DNA from: Hyperoplus lanceolatus
Lineage: Eukaryota > Chordata > Actinopteri > Uranoscopiformes > Ammodytidae
NCBI GenBank assembly: GCA_026929865.2
Contig: CM049416.1
Span: 14,393,501 to 14,457,500, forward strand
Direction of reading: 5' to 3'
DNA length: 64,000 nt
Shown here: in pieces, positions 40,371 to 53,405 of the stretch
How the letters are laid out: every line of letters begins with the position of its first letter
Numbering within the stretch: the first letter of the stretch is position 1
Translations under genes and position numbers: made by a program
The notes under the pieces: generated by a model
The model's database searches: none
Seen by the model: only the letters and a program-made list of their open reading frames with translations
What the model was told of the DNA's origin: nothing

Positions 40371-40380
40371 TTGCACTCAC

Positions 40381-41625
40381 AGCACTGCTGCAGGGGATAT
40401 CTTTGACTTTGAGCCAGGCCAGGTCTAATGTGCCCTCTCCCTTGTAGCAGGACTGAAGCCTCTCCTTGATCTTCTCGTTGATCTTGCGCAGAGAGAAGAC
40501 ACACAGAGCAGAGTCCTGTGAAGCTTGGCGTGGACGTCTCTTTTGGCCTTTGGAGAAGACAGCAAACAGAACGTCATCATCCGGTGACACATCTAGTGAG
40601 CGTGCCAGGATAGCACCAGCTTTGGACAGGTAGGCCGCCTCCAGCAATCTGTACTCCACATTGCCACTTATGCATCCAATAGGCACCTCCACATAAGAGT
40701 TGAAGGCAGTGTCTGCCTTGCAAAGGCGGACTATCTTGGAGGTGAAGACCTGTTCCCGACCAGTAGAGGAGGACCCAGTGGTAGGTCCACCCCCCATTTC
40801 AGGCTGCAAAGTCAGGAAGTAGACAAAGTTCCCACTGGCAAAGCCATAGATGTAGTATATGTCAAAGTCTGGGATGACAGTGAAGGTGTCTGAAGGGATC
40901 TTAATCATAGAGGCCACAAACTCATCATGGAAGACGTAGGCAAACATGCCATCCTCCTCTGAGTTTCTGGCCAACTTTCGGCTAGAGATGGTAGGGAAGT
41001 ACTCTGGCTTGCCATCCACTGCTGTGGCAACAAACAGCATGTCTGGAGAGGCATTGCCATATGACACAATGACACCAAACACAGCTCCACTCTCATTGAC
41101 ACCAGAGAGGTAGTGTTCCTTCTTATGGAAGGGCTCTCCCAGTTTGAAGAGGTCATCCAGGCGGAGGAGTTTGCAGATGCCCTGGTAGAGGCTGCCACAG
41201 GCCAGCAGCCGGTTCTCCCGATAGTCCATCAGAAGCATTTTGTTGACATTGTTGGTGAGTGTCAGAGGCTCACTGCAGGGCTGGACAATGCGTGGTGGGT
41301 AGCACTTACGGTTGTCTTCATCTGGTCCAGTCTCATGGGACACCTGGACCTCTAGGTCAGGAGACAGTTTGTATATGCGATTGACGGCTCCCAAATAAAC
41401 ATTGCCGTTGCGATAATCCACCGCCAGATGGTTGAATGTCCACTCAGGGTTCTCAGCCTGAAATGATGCATACTCATCCTCCTCAAGGGACACTGTGATG
41501 ACCTGGGAGCCGGCACTGTGGGCCTGCGGGGCCTGCACCACTGTCTGTGATGTGACAGGAAGCACCAGACCAGACAGGAAGCAGCAGACAGAGAAGCAGG
41601 TCCGTATCCTGGTGAGGAAGGTCAT
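40381..41625 (-). CDS. plxna4: Plexin-A4, exon 2: signal peptide and most of the sema domain (residues 1-415)
   Basis: Plexin-A receptors sit in the neuronal plasma membrane and, with neuropilins or directly with class 6 semaphorins, signal axon repulsion through a cytoplasmic GAP domain for Rap-type GTPases. This exon encodes the N-terminus. Residues 1-26 form a hydrophobic signal peptide. Residues about 50-415 are the start of the sema beta-propeller, with plexin hallmarks such as [56 protein letters not shown] and [10 protein letters not shown]-like [14 protein letters not shown]. Cysteines at 108, 117, 143, 151, 302, 318, 375, 393 and 412 fit the family; N177 (NES) and N191 (NAS) are possible N-glycosylation sites. 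The stretch [18 protein letters not shown] and SYVEVPIGC point to A4 rather than A1-A3, judged from remembered vertebrate sequences. The exon ends after a complete codon at donor GTGAGT (phase 0). The open frame continues into CA repeat, but that part is intron. Confidence 0.95.
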
Positions 41626-41729
41626 GGCTGTGCTCAGGCTGGGAGTGCTGAGGAGAGGGAAGGAGGCACAGGCCAGTACGCTCTGCCAATCAGGATCAAG
41701 CCTCTCTTGAGATGGAGGACATTATGTTC
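41626..41729 (-). other. plxna4: plxna4 exon 2, 5' UTR part
   Basis: The acceptor is a run of T and C followed by CCAG, with exon sequence starting GAACATAATG at 41729. The 104-nt leader runs to the plexin start codon at 41625-41623. It contains one upstream ATG with its own stop (41722-41696), listed separately. The leader has no in-frame ATG before the start codon, which supports that start. Confidence 0.75.
41696..41722 (-). promoter_or_regulatory. Upstream ORF in the plxna4 leader (8 codons)
   Basis: An ATG eight nucleotides into exon 2 opens an 8-codon frame (MSSISREA) that ends in TGA 70 nt before the main start codon. Its context (ATA before ATG) is weaker than that of the main start, which has GCC before ATG and A after it. 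Short terminated uORFs with this spacing can lower translation but allow reinitiation. That is general knowledge; no effect is shown here. Confidence 0.45.
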
Positions 41730-42384
41730 CTGGAATGGGGAAAAGACAAAACACAGTGAAAACCAGCACCATGAGCACAAACTTCACTGACAAATTACCA
41801 TAAATTCACGGCAACTGTCATGGTACATGATTGATACAATATGCATATGAAGACTATTAAGTGATGTATGACACTGTAGAGGTTTCAAAGGCAGTGTGCA
41901 GCGAGAGCTTTAGCCAATAGGATCAGTGGATGGATGGAGGAAAAGGACAGAGGGAGGAGAAGTAATGCACTCTCTCAGAGGAGGTGATCAGCATGGCTCT
42001 GCACCATCTCTCTGCATGGACTCGTGGCCCCTCCATGCCCCTGCTTGCATTTCTGCTTCAGCCGCTATGCACCTAATTGATTCTCCCCTTGGAGTAGCAA
42101 TTTGCATGCTTTGGCGATTTCTCTCTTTTCTCCCAATAGGGCAGCTCACCTGCTGACAGTGCTAGCAGAGAGCAAAGGACCGTCTATCTCTTTTTAACAC
42201 GCACATGCACACACACAAAAACGCACACACACGCACACGCGACACACACACACACACACACACAAAGCAGGAGGTTTATGGGCAGTAGAGGAACAATTAG
42301 GGAGGTTTTGCAAGTGGTTGCAGAAATATGCTTCCCCATAGTCCTCAGGTCATTTGCAAAGTCTCAGCATTACACATACAACCA

Positions 42385-42387
<3 letters not shown>

Positions 42388-42453
<66 letters not shown>
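42388..42453. repeat. (CA)n microsatellite, about 66 bp
   Basis: Pure CA run; an impure CA/CG-rich patch lies at about 42208-42264. Confidence 0.98.
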
Positions 42454-42454
<1 letters not shown>

Positions 42455-43233
42455 CTAAGTGTAAAACCAGGCCAATTAAATCAAACTTGTGTACATGGTT
42501 GTTATATCTACTCGTTATAACTGTTATATCTATACTGTCTAGGGCCCAGCACACAGTAAGACAAACACTATCAAGAGAAAAGACAGCATACATCTAAACA
42601 TGCTCGTCCTCTGTGTTTGTCGCCAGCTCATTAGAACACTGAAGTAGCAAGCTAGAATCCAGGTATTACTTGTACACACACTGAAACACAAGAGTTGGAT
42701 TTTCCAAACACCTACTCAAATCTTATCTTTGACTGGAAATCCACAGTATTATTCTGCTAAAGCTGTTAACTTAAAAAAATATGTGTTTTGTTTAAGTAGT
42801 GAAAGCAATAGCAGGATCAAATAAATACAAATAAATGTAAAACAATATGCACGCTATTCTGCTAGAGGCACAGGGTAGAGACATTAAGAACTTTGAAGTG
42901 TCCCTCATAGTAAAGCTATGCAAATCTCCATCAGCAAAACAGACATTTTATTGAAAATGTCATTGTTGTATTTTAAGCCTTTTAAAAAAAAGTTGCTTAA
43001 AAAAATGAAAAAAATACAAACAAGTACTTTTTCAACCATCTTCACTGATGGCGTAATATTCCGTCTATAATTTTTGCTATTATAATAATTTAAAGGAATA
43101 AGTATTTCACTAGGACCCATAGTAGTATGGGGGGATACTGGACATTATCCAACCACACATCTCTCTTCTCGTTGTGATGCTGTCAAATGCAACCTTCATA
43201 CAATCTCACCAATCTCCCTTACGAGATGTAAGG

Positions 43234-43288
43234 CAGAGAGAGAGAGAAAGAGAGAGAGCGAGAGAGAGAGAGAGAGAGAGAGAAAGAG
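43234..43288. repeat. (GA)n microsatellite with AAAG and GCGA interruptions
   Basis: GA-rich tract of about 55 bp. Confidence 0.95.
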
Positions 43289-44836
43289 CTGGGGAGGGGA
43301 GAGAGCAAACAGCCTATCAACATATGATAAGAGGACCAGAGAGGATGATGAGAGGGATAAAAAATGATACATAGATAGTAAAGGTGATGTGTGTTGAAAT
43401 GTATGAGTTTTTGTGCATGGATTAGAGTGAGTCAAAAGAGTGAGTGATCATTCCCATAGCAAGGCCACAGGCAGAACAGTGGTGGAGCGAGAGAAGGGCT
43501 TTGGACAAAATAATTGAAACCATTTGAATATTATACATTTACCCTGCAGTAAATATTCAAAGCGCTAAACACACTGTTCCAAAAAGAGTGTGGGATGACC
43601 ACATTTGGGAGCTTGAAAAAGAAAATGTTGTTTGGTATTTGCTGCAGGGCAGTTGGAGTGAAAGTTGTTTCTGTTTTTGTGTCTACCCAATAAAGAGGAG
43701 TGAGTGTAAGCAAGCGAGACGGCAGGAAGGGGGCTTTAGAGGAAGGAGCTAGTGGAAGCTATTGCAGGTACTTGGGGAGTAATGACAGGGCAATGAGCCC
43801 ATAATGTTCCTCTAAAAATAAAAAGGGGAACTGCATATTAATCTCACACTGTGAACCGCACTGGAGCTCCCACCTATCATTTACCTAGCGGGAGGGACGG
43901 CCATAACAAATCCTTACTCTAAATTTCCCAGACTACTTTATTCAACAGTAATTATTAATAGAAAAAGAGATAGACAGAAAGCAGGGGAGATGAATGGAGA
44001 CTAAGACAACAAAGAATGGTGTGAGACATAAAGGGAGAGGCTGTTTTACCACCTGCACATCCACCTATTATCATTGAGTAGAAACACTACTGCACTCAAA
44101 CAGAGCAGACATCCAAAACAAAACAAACAAAACATTGAAAAGAAAGGCTCCCAGTAGTCACCTTTGAATTTATTTTTTTTATATTTCAAGCTTAAAACAC
44201 AAAGAATTTTGAAATGAAAAAAGTACATCTCATCAGTGGTGGCACACTGCAATGGCAGCGTCTGCCACATGAATCTGTTGGTGAAATGCAATTATCCTCC
44301 CTGACGGGGGGCATGCTCGTTTAGTTGCCGTTTGCCTTTGCCTGCTGATGATCAAGCACCATTAATTAAAGCTTGCTTTGGCTCTGAGGATTTATACATC
44401 AGACACACACGCTCACACACACAGACACACCATTCTAACACTTAGTTTATCTTCATCCAGTTGCGTACCATTAGTACATGCCTGTTCCCTCGCCTTCTCT
44501 TATAAATCGTATTTAAATCAGGTGTGATCCTGGTTGTAGATTACAAAGTGATGATGTGAGAGTGCGCAAATTATGGCATGATGGTAAAATCATGTATAAT
44601 TGCTTTTAGGAGAAAAATTGTTAATCGACTTTAAAAAAAATAATATTCATGCTTGGTTTGACTGATGGGCCTTAAACAAAATGGTAAATGTACTTGGGAA
44701 AATGTGTTGTATCTACAAACTAGCCAGAGCAAATGCAGCAGATCAGATGCATGACGAAAAGGGGGCTGTAAATTCTGAGACCCCAAGTCTTCAGTTGCCT
44801 GCTCTGGGTAGCTGCCAGATTTGGTTAACTTTAGTC

Positions 44837-44841
<5 letters not shown>

Positions 44842-44898
<57 letters not shown>
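44842..44898. repeat. (AC)n microsatellite, about 57 bp
   Basis: Pure AC run. Confidence 0.99.
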
Positions 44899-44899
<1 letters not shown>

Positions 44900-46203
44900 C
44901 AAAGAGTGCTAATGAATTCATAATTAGCACTACACTCATTTTCCCAAAATACATTTCCAGTATAGTTGGAACTGTGGGCAAAAACAGCCCAGTGTGAGAC
45001 TGCTTCTGTGTTTGACTCCATCTGTGAGACTAAAAACTCTTTAATAAATAGAAATAATTGGGATCCTTGTGTTTTCCTCTTTCTTTTCTGTGTTCTTAAA
45101 CGCCGTGAGCAGCAAGCTGAGATGAATCACATGATAACTGGTTAACTGCAGCCTAAAAGGGAGACATGAACTGCATTTATATAAATGTGGGACTTCACCA
45201 ATTATATGAGGAGAAGAGAGAAGAGGAGAGGAGAGATTGGCTACACTCCTCCCAAGATGGATAAAATGTATTCCCTCCATCCTAAAGCAGATGCGGTTTT
45301 AGAGCCACACATTTAGTCTGTCCGTGTCCGTCTTAAACCTGGCTCAACATTTCAGACAAGACACAAACAGAGTTATGTTCAACAGATCAACAGCTACATA
45401 TTGCCCAGTTTCAGACAAAGTGTTTTGATTCTGCAAAGCTAACTTCAGGGACAACAATATTAGGCAAAGCTATGATGGATATATCGGAGCCATCTTGCTT
45501 TGGCAAAACAAAGTGTAATGGAGAGCTGAGACCAGACATGACAATTGGAGGAGACACAACAAAAGCCACAACAAAATAATCTCTTTTCACTTATAGTCTG
45601 ACAGTTTTGCTTCATACCCCAGTAAATTCTTGAACATAAATGCCTCCCCTCCGTCAAAGTCTGTGGTAAACAGCTTAACTTCTCAGTGTAAAAAAGAATA
45701 ACTATCACATTCATAAAAACACTATTAGTCAAATGGGATTAGGAGATTATGAGTGAGTAACTACAAATAATCCTTTATATTTTTAAAAGGGGAGAAAAAT
45801 GATTTTACACACTTATCAAAGGTAATCTGTCACAGGCAGAAATTAGATGACTTAATGACGGTTGCTACTTGCTAGTCATGTTAGGAGTTGATCAGCAAGT
45901 ATTAGTATTGGCGCAGGACTGGAAGTAAGTGAGAAAAGTAAAAGAGTGGGGGAGTCAGACAGGGACAGAAAAGAAGACAGCGACAGAGAGGTAGACTAAG
46001 AAAAAGAAAAAAAAACAAGTAGACAGAGTTGTGTGTCCCAGATCTGTGGATGAAAAAAAAATGTCCACCCAGTCCCGTCCCCTGCTGAGCTGAGGCATTG
46101 ATAAGAGGAATAGGCATCACTCTGCAACACAGCCACACACTGGGACTGGAGGAAAAGACACTGTCCCTGCACTCACACAGCATAATCACAAATGCACACA
46201 CTC

Positions 46204-46214
46204 TCACACACACA

Positions 46215-46283
<69 letters not shown>
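46204..46283. repeat. (CA)n microsatellite, about 80 bp
   Basis: CA run with one AAA interruption near the left end. Confidence 0.98.
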
Positions 46284-46287
<4 letters not shown>

Positions 46288-47108
46288 CAATATGCACACA
46301 ATTATCCAGAACACTACACAGCAAGACAAACACTCCAACTTGACACTTCTGAATAAAATACACTCAAACACAGCAAGCATAAAAAGCAAGAATGCCCCCC
46401 ACCCCACACACACACTGGCATCGTACCTTGGCACAACTACAGTGCATTATGCCCCTGGCAAAAACACTGGCAAAAATTTAACAAGAGCAAAGTAAACTGA
46501 GGTTTTTTTTTCAGCTTGCTGGTGACAAGGGGAAAAGGCAGGCACCTGTTACCCAAGTATGCTGCTGAGAAGAGGGAACCACAACAACAACACAACACAT
46601 ATAATATAGTGTGTCTGCCTGCAGGAATGAGAGTATTAGCGAGGGACAGAGCTCAGGAGGATTTGCTACCCATTGTTACGAGTCTGACAACCAGAACAAA
46701 CCCATATTCTTCCCCACACAATCTAAATATAATACTGGATAGTATAGATATGGATGTACATGCAATTCTCTATATGAAGGAGTCAGGACTAACTAAAATA
46801 AAAGCTCAAATCAAACATGCATGTACACTAAGTATGACAGTAAGTATGTTTATTCCATGTAATATAGGCCGTTACCCTTTGAATTGTAATCTCACTCAAT
46901 ATTGATTAAATGTGTCTGCTGCACTTTTGTTTCCTAATCCACATACATTTTCACTTTCTGGTTGGTATTTGTAAAAAAGGGTAAAAGTATTCTAATCTGC
47001 CAAAGCTTACAATTATTACTTTTGGGGGCAGCTACAAGCCTTTTTAATGTCAAAACACCCAAATCAATGTGGATGAATTCCATTCTTATAAAGCACAGCT
47101 CTATCATT

Positions 47109-47214
<106 letters not shown>

Positions 47215-50200
47215 CCTGTAAATAGACAAAAACTTAAATAATGATGGCACAATCAGGTCTCACATGCCAATCAGGCTAAGCTAACCCTTGCTGATACACG
47301 AAACAGATGGCACACTCGTCCCTCTCAGGATGGCAGCAGCAGAAAGAAAAAAAGAAAAAAGGACAGAGAGGATGGAGGGAGAAGGCGGAGTGTCCTTGGT
47401 TACATCAAGACGTGGATTAGCAACATGGATTACTGTCACCAGATACCCTGTCTACATCGGGGTTAGGAGGTCTAATCCCCAACAGAGCTGTTTATTATAA
47501 AGAAAGTCTTAGGATTGTATTGTCATCTGGGTATATCACATTAGAAATGAGAGGAAACCAACTGAGAGACCAGTGTAGTATATCATGACAGTGTTTACAA
47601 TATATTGCTTGATTTTAAAATATTCTATCCTTCAGTCTAATCTGAGTTTTGTTCATAGACTGACACTAATCATCTTTTACATTCAAGCAACACATTCATC
47701 AAACAGAATGACAATCCTGCAAAGCCCCATATGGTTGAGGTGTGTGAAAAGTTGTTCAAAATGTTTACAAAAAGAAAAAACAGACCAAAGTCATTGGTAT
47801 ATTTCTCAAAAAGCAACCACTGTGAGCTTGTGTTTTTCTGAAAACACTGCCTTAAGTTCTAATGTAATGCATTTGGCTTGACCTCCATCAAACACACAGG
47901 AATGGTTTGCTTGTGGAAAGCCAGTGAGGGATGATTGTGGACCTTGGTTGGACATTTCCCCATGTAACATCCTCCTCAGTCACCGGGTAAGGCGACAAGG
48001 GACTCAATGTGTTTCCAAAGTAACATGATTGACCACACTGTCACACCACAATGACTTTAGTTGGAGTTAGTGGCAAAAGAAGAGGGCAGAAATGCAGTGA
48101 AAAACTACAGTATGTGTCCTGAAAAGATACTTTATGAATGAAACAAAGACAGGCATATAGTGGATCACTGTTCAAGTAAAATGTAAGTGTGGCTCATATT
48201 TTCTTGCTTTATTGCTAGCTTGCTGTCTATGCTATCTGTGCCTTCCCTCTCCGCGAGGGAGTCAGAGCCATACAAGGTCTAGGCAAAGATCCAAATGGGC
48301 AAACCCTCTGGGGAGCTCTATCACTTTTTGACACGTTCTTTCTCTTTTACCATATCACATCAGAGACTTACTAACCCTCCTTAAAAAAAAAGGTTCATAC
48401 ATGCACATTTTTTATAAAAACACACTCAGATTCAGGCCCCTGCACAGATATAATATCCCAAGTTGGGAAACTACACTGCAAAGAGAGTAGGGAATGACAG
48501 AGTCCTTGAGGGAGTACAACACTCCAGCAGTCCTCAGTTCCAAATTAAGGTCACTCAAACACACACACACATACACACTTTGCTCGGGCTGGGGCTTTGT
48601 GCAGTGGATGCTGATGCTGGCTGAGATTGGCGGTGTGCTATCATCAGTGCCGATCAAGAGGCTCTAATATCATTAGGAGGACTGTTAAAGAGTCCACTGG
48701 CCTGCTATCAGCGCCTCGCTGCCATTGGGTTAGCCCGTGGCTGACTTTCTGAATGGGAGGGGCCTGTTTGCCTGAGACAAACCACACAGCCAGAGAGGAG
48801 CATTTACAGGGTGAACTTAATGAAGCTCTGGATTCAATTAGGATGACTGAGTCCCAACAAAGAAACACAAGCAACTCATCAGTGAGCATTATAGACTGTA
48901 ATTACATTTATCATGTTAAGAAAATGATCATGAACGAGCATTATCTGGACTTAATAATTATTTATATAAAATGCAAAATAACAAACCAATACACATTTTA
49001 AAACTAAAACATTGTAACACAGTTAAGCCAATGACCATTACTGCACACTTAATGTTGATACCCTTTGACAACCAGTGACTATTTGGAACAATCACATTCT
49101 GATTGAGGGGTTCCAAAAGACTTGATAATTATAATGTGAGGAGGATGGTAAGAGTAGAGTAAGATGCACACAACACATAGTGTGTTAACGAAGAAGATAT
49201 CCTCTCAATCATTCTTCTGAACTGCCCCCAGTTATAACTATGTTGTGCCACAGAAGCTCGTTTCGGAATCAAAAAGGCAGAGATATTTTGCTGTAATTAC
49301 TATAAATGCAGCCAAGAATGGTTCTTAAATGGTGTTGCTAGGCACTGTCTGACAGCTGCTTACATAGAACAAATTCAAAGCCTCTAGCCTTCTCTCCTGT
49401 TCCATTTCTCTCTCTCCCAATTCCCTTATTCCCCAAACTAACAGGCAGACAGGAATGGAGGGCCGTGTAGACAAATCAGCTCTTGCTTCCATCGGCTGCC
49501 GATTGGCACAATCTTAAGTCCCAACACGTCCTCATCCTTTTTCTCCGTCCAACCATCCATTCTTACATCCCTGTACCTCTTCTCCTTGAGAGCTACATTT
49601 CTATCTGTCTCTATCCGTGTGCCTCTTTTCCTCCCTTGTCCCTTCTTTTCCGTCTCATCTCTGGTTCCCCATATCCTATTTTCCTCTCGACACAGTCATT
49701 AATTATGAGTCTAACTTTGCTTGGGGCTGGAATGAGTCTGGATATTTTGCTGCAGTATGAAAAACACGTCAAAATGGTGTGCGTTGTGTATTTGTGCGTA
49801 TGCCTGTGTGTTAGTGAAAAAGACAGCAATTGATTTGTTGGTATTTTACCTTCAAGATAGGATTGTACTGTGCTGCTGTAACAATCATTATGGAAGCACT
49901 TGTACTTGGGATATTCAAGTGGCCAATATTACCAAAACTGCAAATACAACCAACAAACTCTTCCAACCTGGCATCCACACACATACAAAGAGACACGGTG
50001 TGACCTCTGAAGGTTGGATCTTTATGCTGACCGGCTCACTGAGTTGTTGTGAGTCTTGATTTTTAGCAAAGGCAACAACATCCTTTAATCTCTTTCACAT
50101 TAGCTCTTCACTCTTCCACTTGTGTCTTTCTCCCCCTTTCCCTGCCTCTTTCGCTCAGCAACCTCCAAGCATGTCAATGACATTGAAGCAGCTAATGCAT

Positions 50201-50478
50201 CAGGAATCATTCAGAACACCTTATTTTGCACACAGCACACTTTAGGTCTCCAATGATAATAAATGAATGGCATGTTGAAACATTAAAAGGTTCTGTAACA
50301 TGTCTTCCCTGATTTTAGACTCTCACTTTCTCTGGGTGACTGTCCTAAAACAAGGCTACAAGAGGTATAGGAAAAATAACTTTACGATGACATGGGACCC
50401 CGGTGCTGTTTCATGATATGCCAAATGTCAGCTGTGAAAAAGCCCTTTGGTAAGTGATACTGGCAGACAATACACTCC

Positions 50479-50624
<146 letters not shown>

Positions 50625-53405
50625 CAGAGCCTACGGGAAGAGTTGGATATCTGCTGTCCAGGTTGAGACAAGCCCAGAGACAACTTGTGTCTTGAGGCAA
50701 AACACATGCAAATGGTCACCATAACAACTGAATACCCTTAAATCTCTAAACCACTGGCATCAGGAAAAAAGAAATTTAAAAGAAAATGTGTATGGCTGGT
50801 TTTTCAAACGTAGCAACACAGCCCGCATAACTGTCAAATAACCAAAACAACTATTTCTAATTTGTTTAGCTAAAAAATTAACTTTTAAAACTAAGATTCC
50901 AGGACGGCTGTATCGTTGCCATGCCATTGACTTGGCTACTACTCAAAGTAGTCCCTTTTCTAAGGACTAAACATAACAATTTCCGCTCTTCAAAATTGCC
51001 ACATGTGAATTGATCATTACATCAACCATGTATGAGTCACACACAGTTTTGCCAAATAAACCTTGCCCTCATTAACAATCCAGTTATACTTAATCATTCA
51101 GTCCTCTCCCAGACATGAAGACATTGATAACACTGTCTGAATGTTGTTTATTTTGCAACTGGTTTACAGCTTGGCTCCACCAGAAAAAGGAAAAAAAAAC
51201 AAATCCACACACCAAAAAAAACTGCTTCTTGGGGTAAATCAGGTTTTCTGGCTGAATGGCTGTAAACAGGATCAGACCTGCCCCAGTTCGACATGACAAC
51301 TGAAGCCGTTTTATCACAGACCATTGACGACACGAGGAGTTGTATGCCTTTTGTTCTTATAATTCTGTATCTCTATCCATTTATGTGTGTTTCTGCATAC
51401 TGAATACTTTTATAGTGCCCTTCCTGTCTCCACCGTCTTCCTCCATTACTGTTGCTGAAAAGAGCTAAAGCAGACTTGACCTCTGAGATTAACTGCTAAG
51501 ACTGGAAAGCTTGATCGTTTAGAAGGCTTTGTGCTGATTACAATCAAACGGTTAAACTGCTGTTTTAATTTTTCTCTGATGTCTACCCTGTTTCTGCACT
51601 TTTTTTTCTTTGTCTATCAGGTAAGCATCGCTCATTGAATATGTGAATAGTATGTGAGGTGTGCAAGTGTGCAACCAAATGTGCGTGTTAATAAGTACGC
51701 TGTTATGTGCAGTATAAAAGACAAGAAATAAACAATTGGAGAAAAACAGTTCTATTAATCTATCCTATCCCATTCTATCACAAACAGGAACATACACACA
51801 GGAGAAACATGCACATCTGTGAGCGCATGGATTACAGCTTTCCCCTTATAATCCATAGTGATGATGAGGAAGAGTCTTAAAGTTCTCAGCTCCTGCTTTA
51901 CTATGCAGAGCTGGAATGAGGTCAGTCGACCAGCCCGTTGTGCCCTTTTGAAAGCTATTATTTGCCTCTGTTTCTCTTATTCTGTTTAACTGCCTGTTGG
52001 AATTGGTAAACTCTAGTAATCCAATAAACCAAGAGGAAATGATCACTAATACGATTTAAATAATACAAAAAGCACATGAAATTCAGGGAGAAATAGAAAT
52101 ACTTCATCAAGGAATCAAAAGTAATTGGTCATACCCAAAAATCATCTTGTCTTTTCATTTATAATTGGTGTTGAGGAGGCAAAAAAATTATAAAGGACAC
52201 CAATAAAATACAATGCTATACAATACAAAAATAGCAAAAACCCCCAGCCTGACACATGATCAGTAAGTGGAAACAACACATCAGTTGACTATATCAGAGG
52301 ACAACAAAAGACTGAATAGGATTTTACTGGAGTTCTTCTCACCATGAATGCTTTTACAAGCAGTGTGAGCAGCTATCATTTCAGCCACTGTAAGTCACTG
52401 TCATACTGTCATACACTGTACAACAATGGCATCTCCCGTGTATCTGGGACTCCATCTTAATGTTGCAGCCGCCTCAATTAGAAAGAAAAATATGACCTTA
52501 CTTCCACATCTACTTTTAGAAACAGTGTATGTCATAATTTGTCATCCAGTGTATATGACCTAAGCATAGGCCATGTGGGATAGGTGGAGGAGACTGTGGG
52601 ACATGCTAGTGAAGACAGAATGTCTACACCTGCAGAGACTTGCAGCGCTGCAGTAATGGCCTCAGAAATCTGAAAAATGAGCAGTTTGACAGCATGTGTC
52701 ATTTTGTTTTAAACACATTCAGCAAATGGTGCAAATAACTATTGGCTGAGAAAGAGCAAAGACAGTGTGAGGCGGAATAAAAAGCTGCCACGGCCAATGA
52801 GCAGAAGTGGAGAATTGGATGTCTCATTTCCCTAAAAGGTTGATTGAGTCGCAGCTTTCACACAGCGCTGAGAAAGTTAAAGAACACTATTGTCATTAGG
52901 ATGAGAAATGATTGTAATTAAATAATGTTTAGCTTGGGGAAAAGGCTAAATATCACATTTCTACACTCCATTCCAATCATCTCTCACACAAAACTAATAT
53001 GAAAAAACATTTCATTCCTTTCTCTACTGCTCAGTGTAATGAGGAAAGCATGCATAAACTACTCAAACTAATACTGGCATGAAGCCATAATAGGTAATTT
53101 CCAGTAAATATCAATAATCATAGTGAGTTGTCGACTTTGGGTTTGTTAAAGAAATGTTGACGATGTTCATATTTAATCAGTGAGTCAAATGATGCATCAT
53201 GGGAATTATTCATGCGGAACACACATGTTGAGGTGAATTTAAACTCAAATGCTGCTAAATTACAAAAAAAAGTGTAGACTGGAAACTCAATGGAGATCAT
53301 GTCCTTGAATTATTAACAAGTCTATACTGTAAATACAGAAGCAACATCTGAAAGATATGCTGCAATGATCATAAAAAATGATTTCTTTATTACTAAATCA
53401 TCTGT

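Noticed and set aside
40279-40380. Extension of the plexin open frame by 33 residues ending in a threonine-histidine run.
   Set aside because: The donor GTGAGT follows codon 415 exactly where plexin-A4 exons join, and the extension is CA repeat.
46516-46905. A 129-codon plus-strand frame in intron 1.
   Set aside because: No recognisable motif or exon boundaries; opposite strand to the gene; chance frame.
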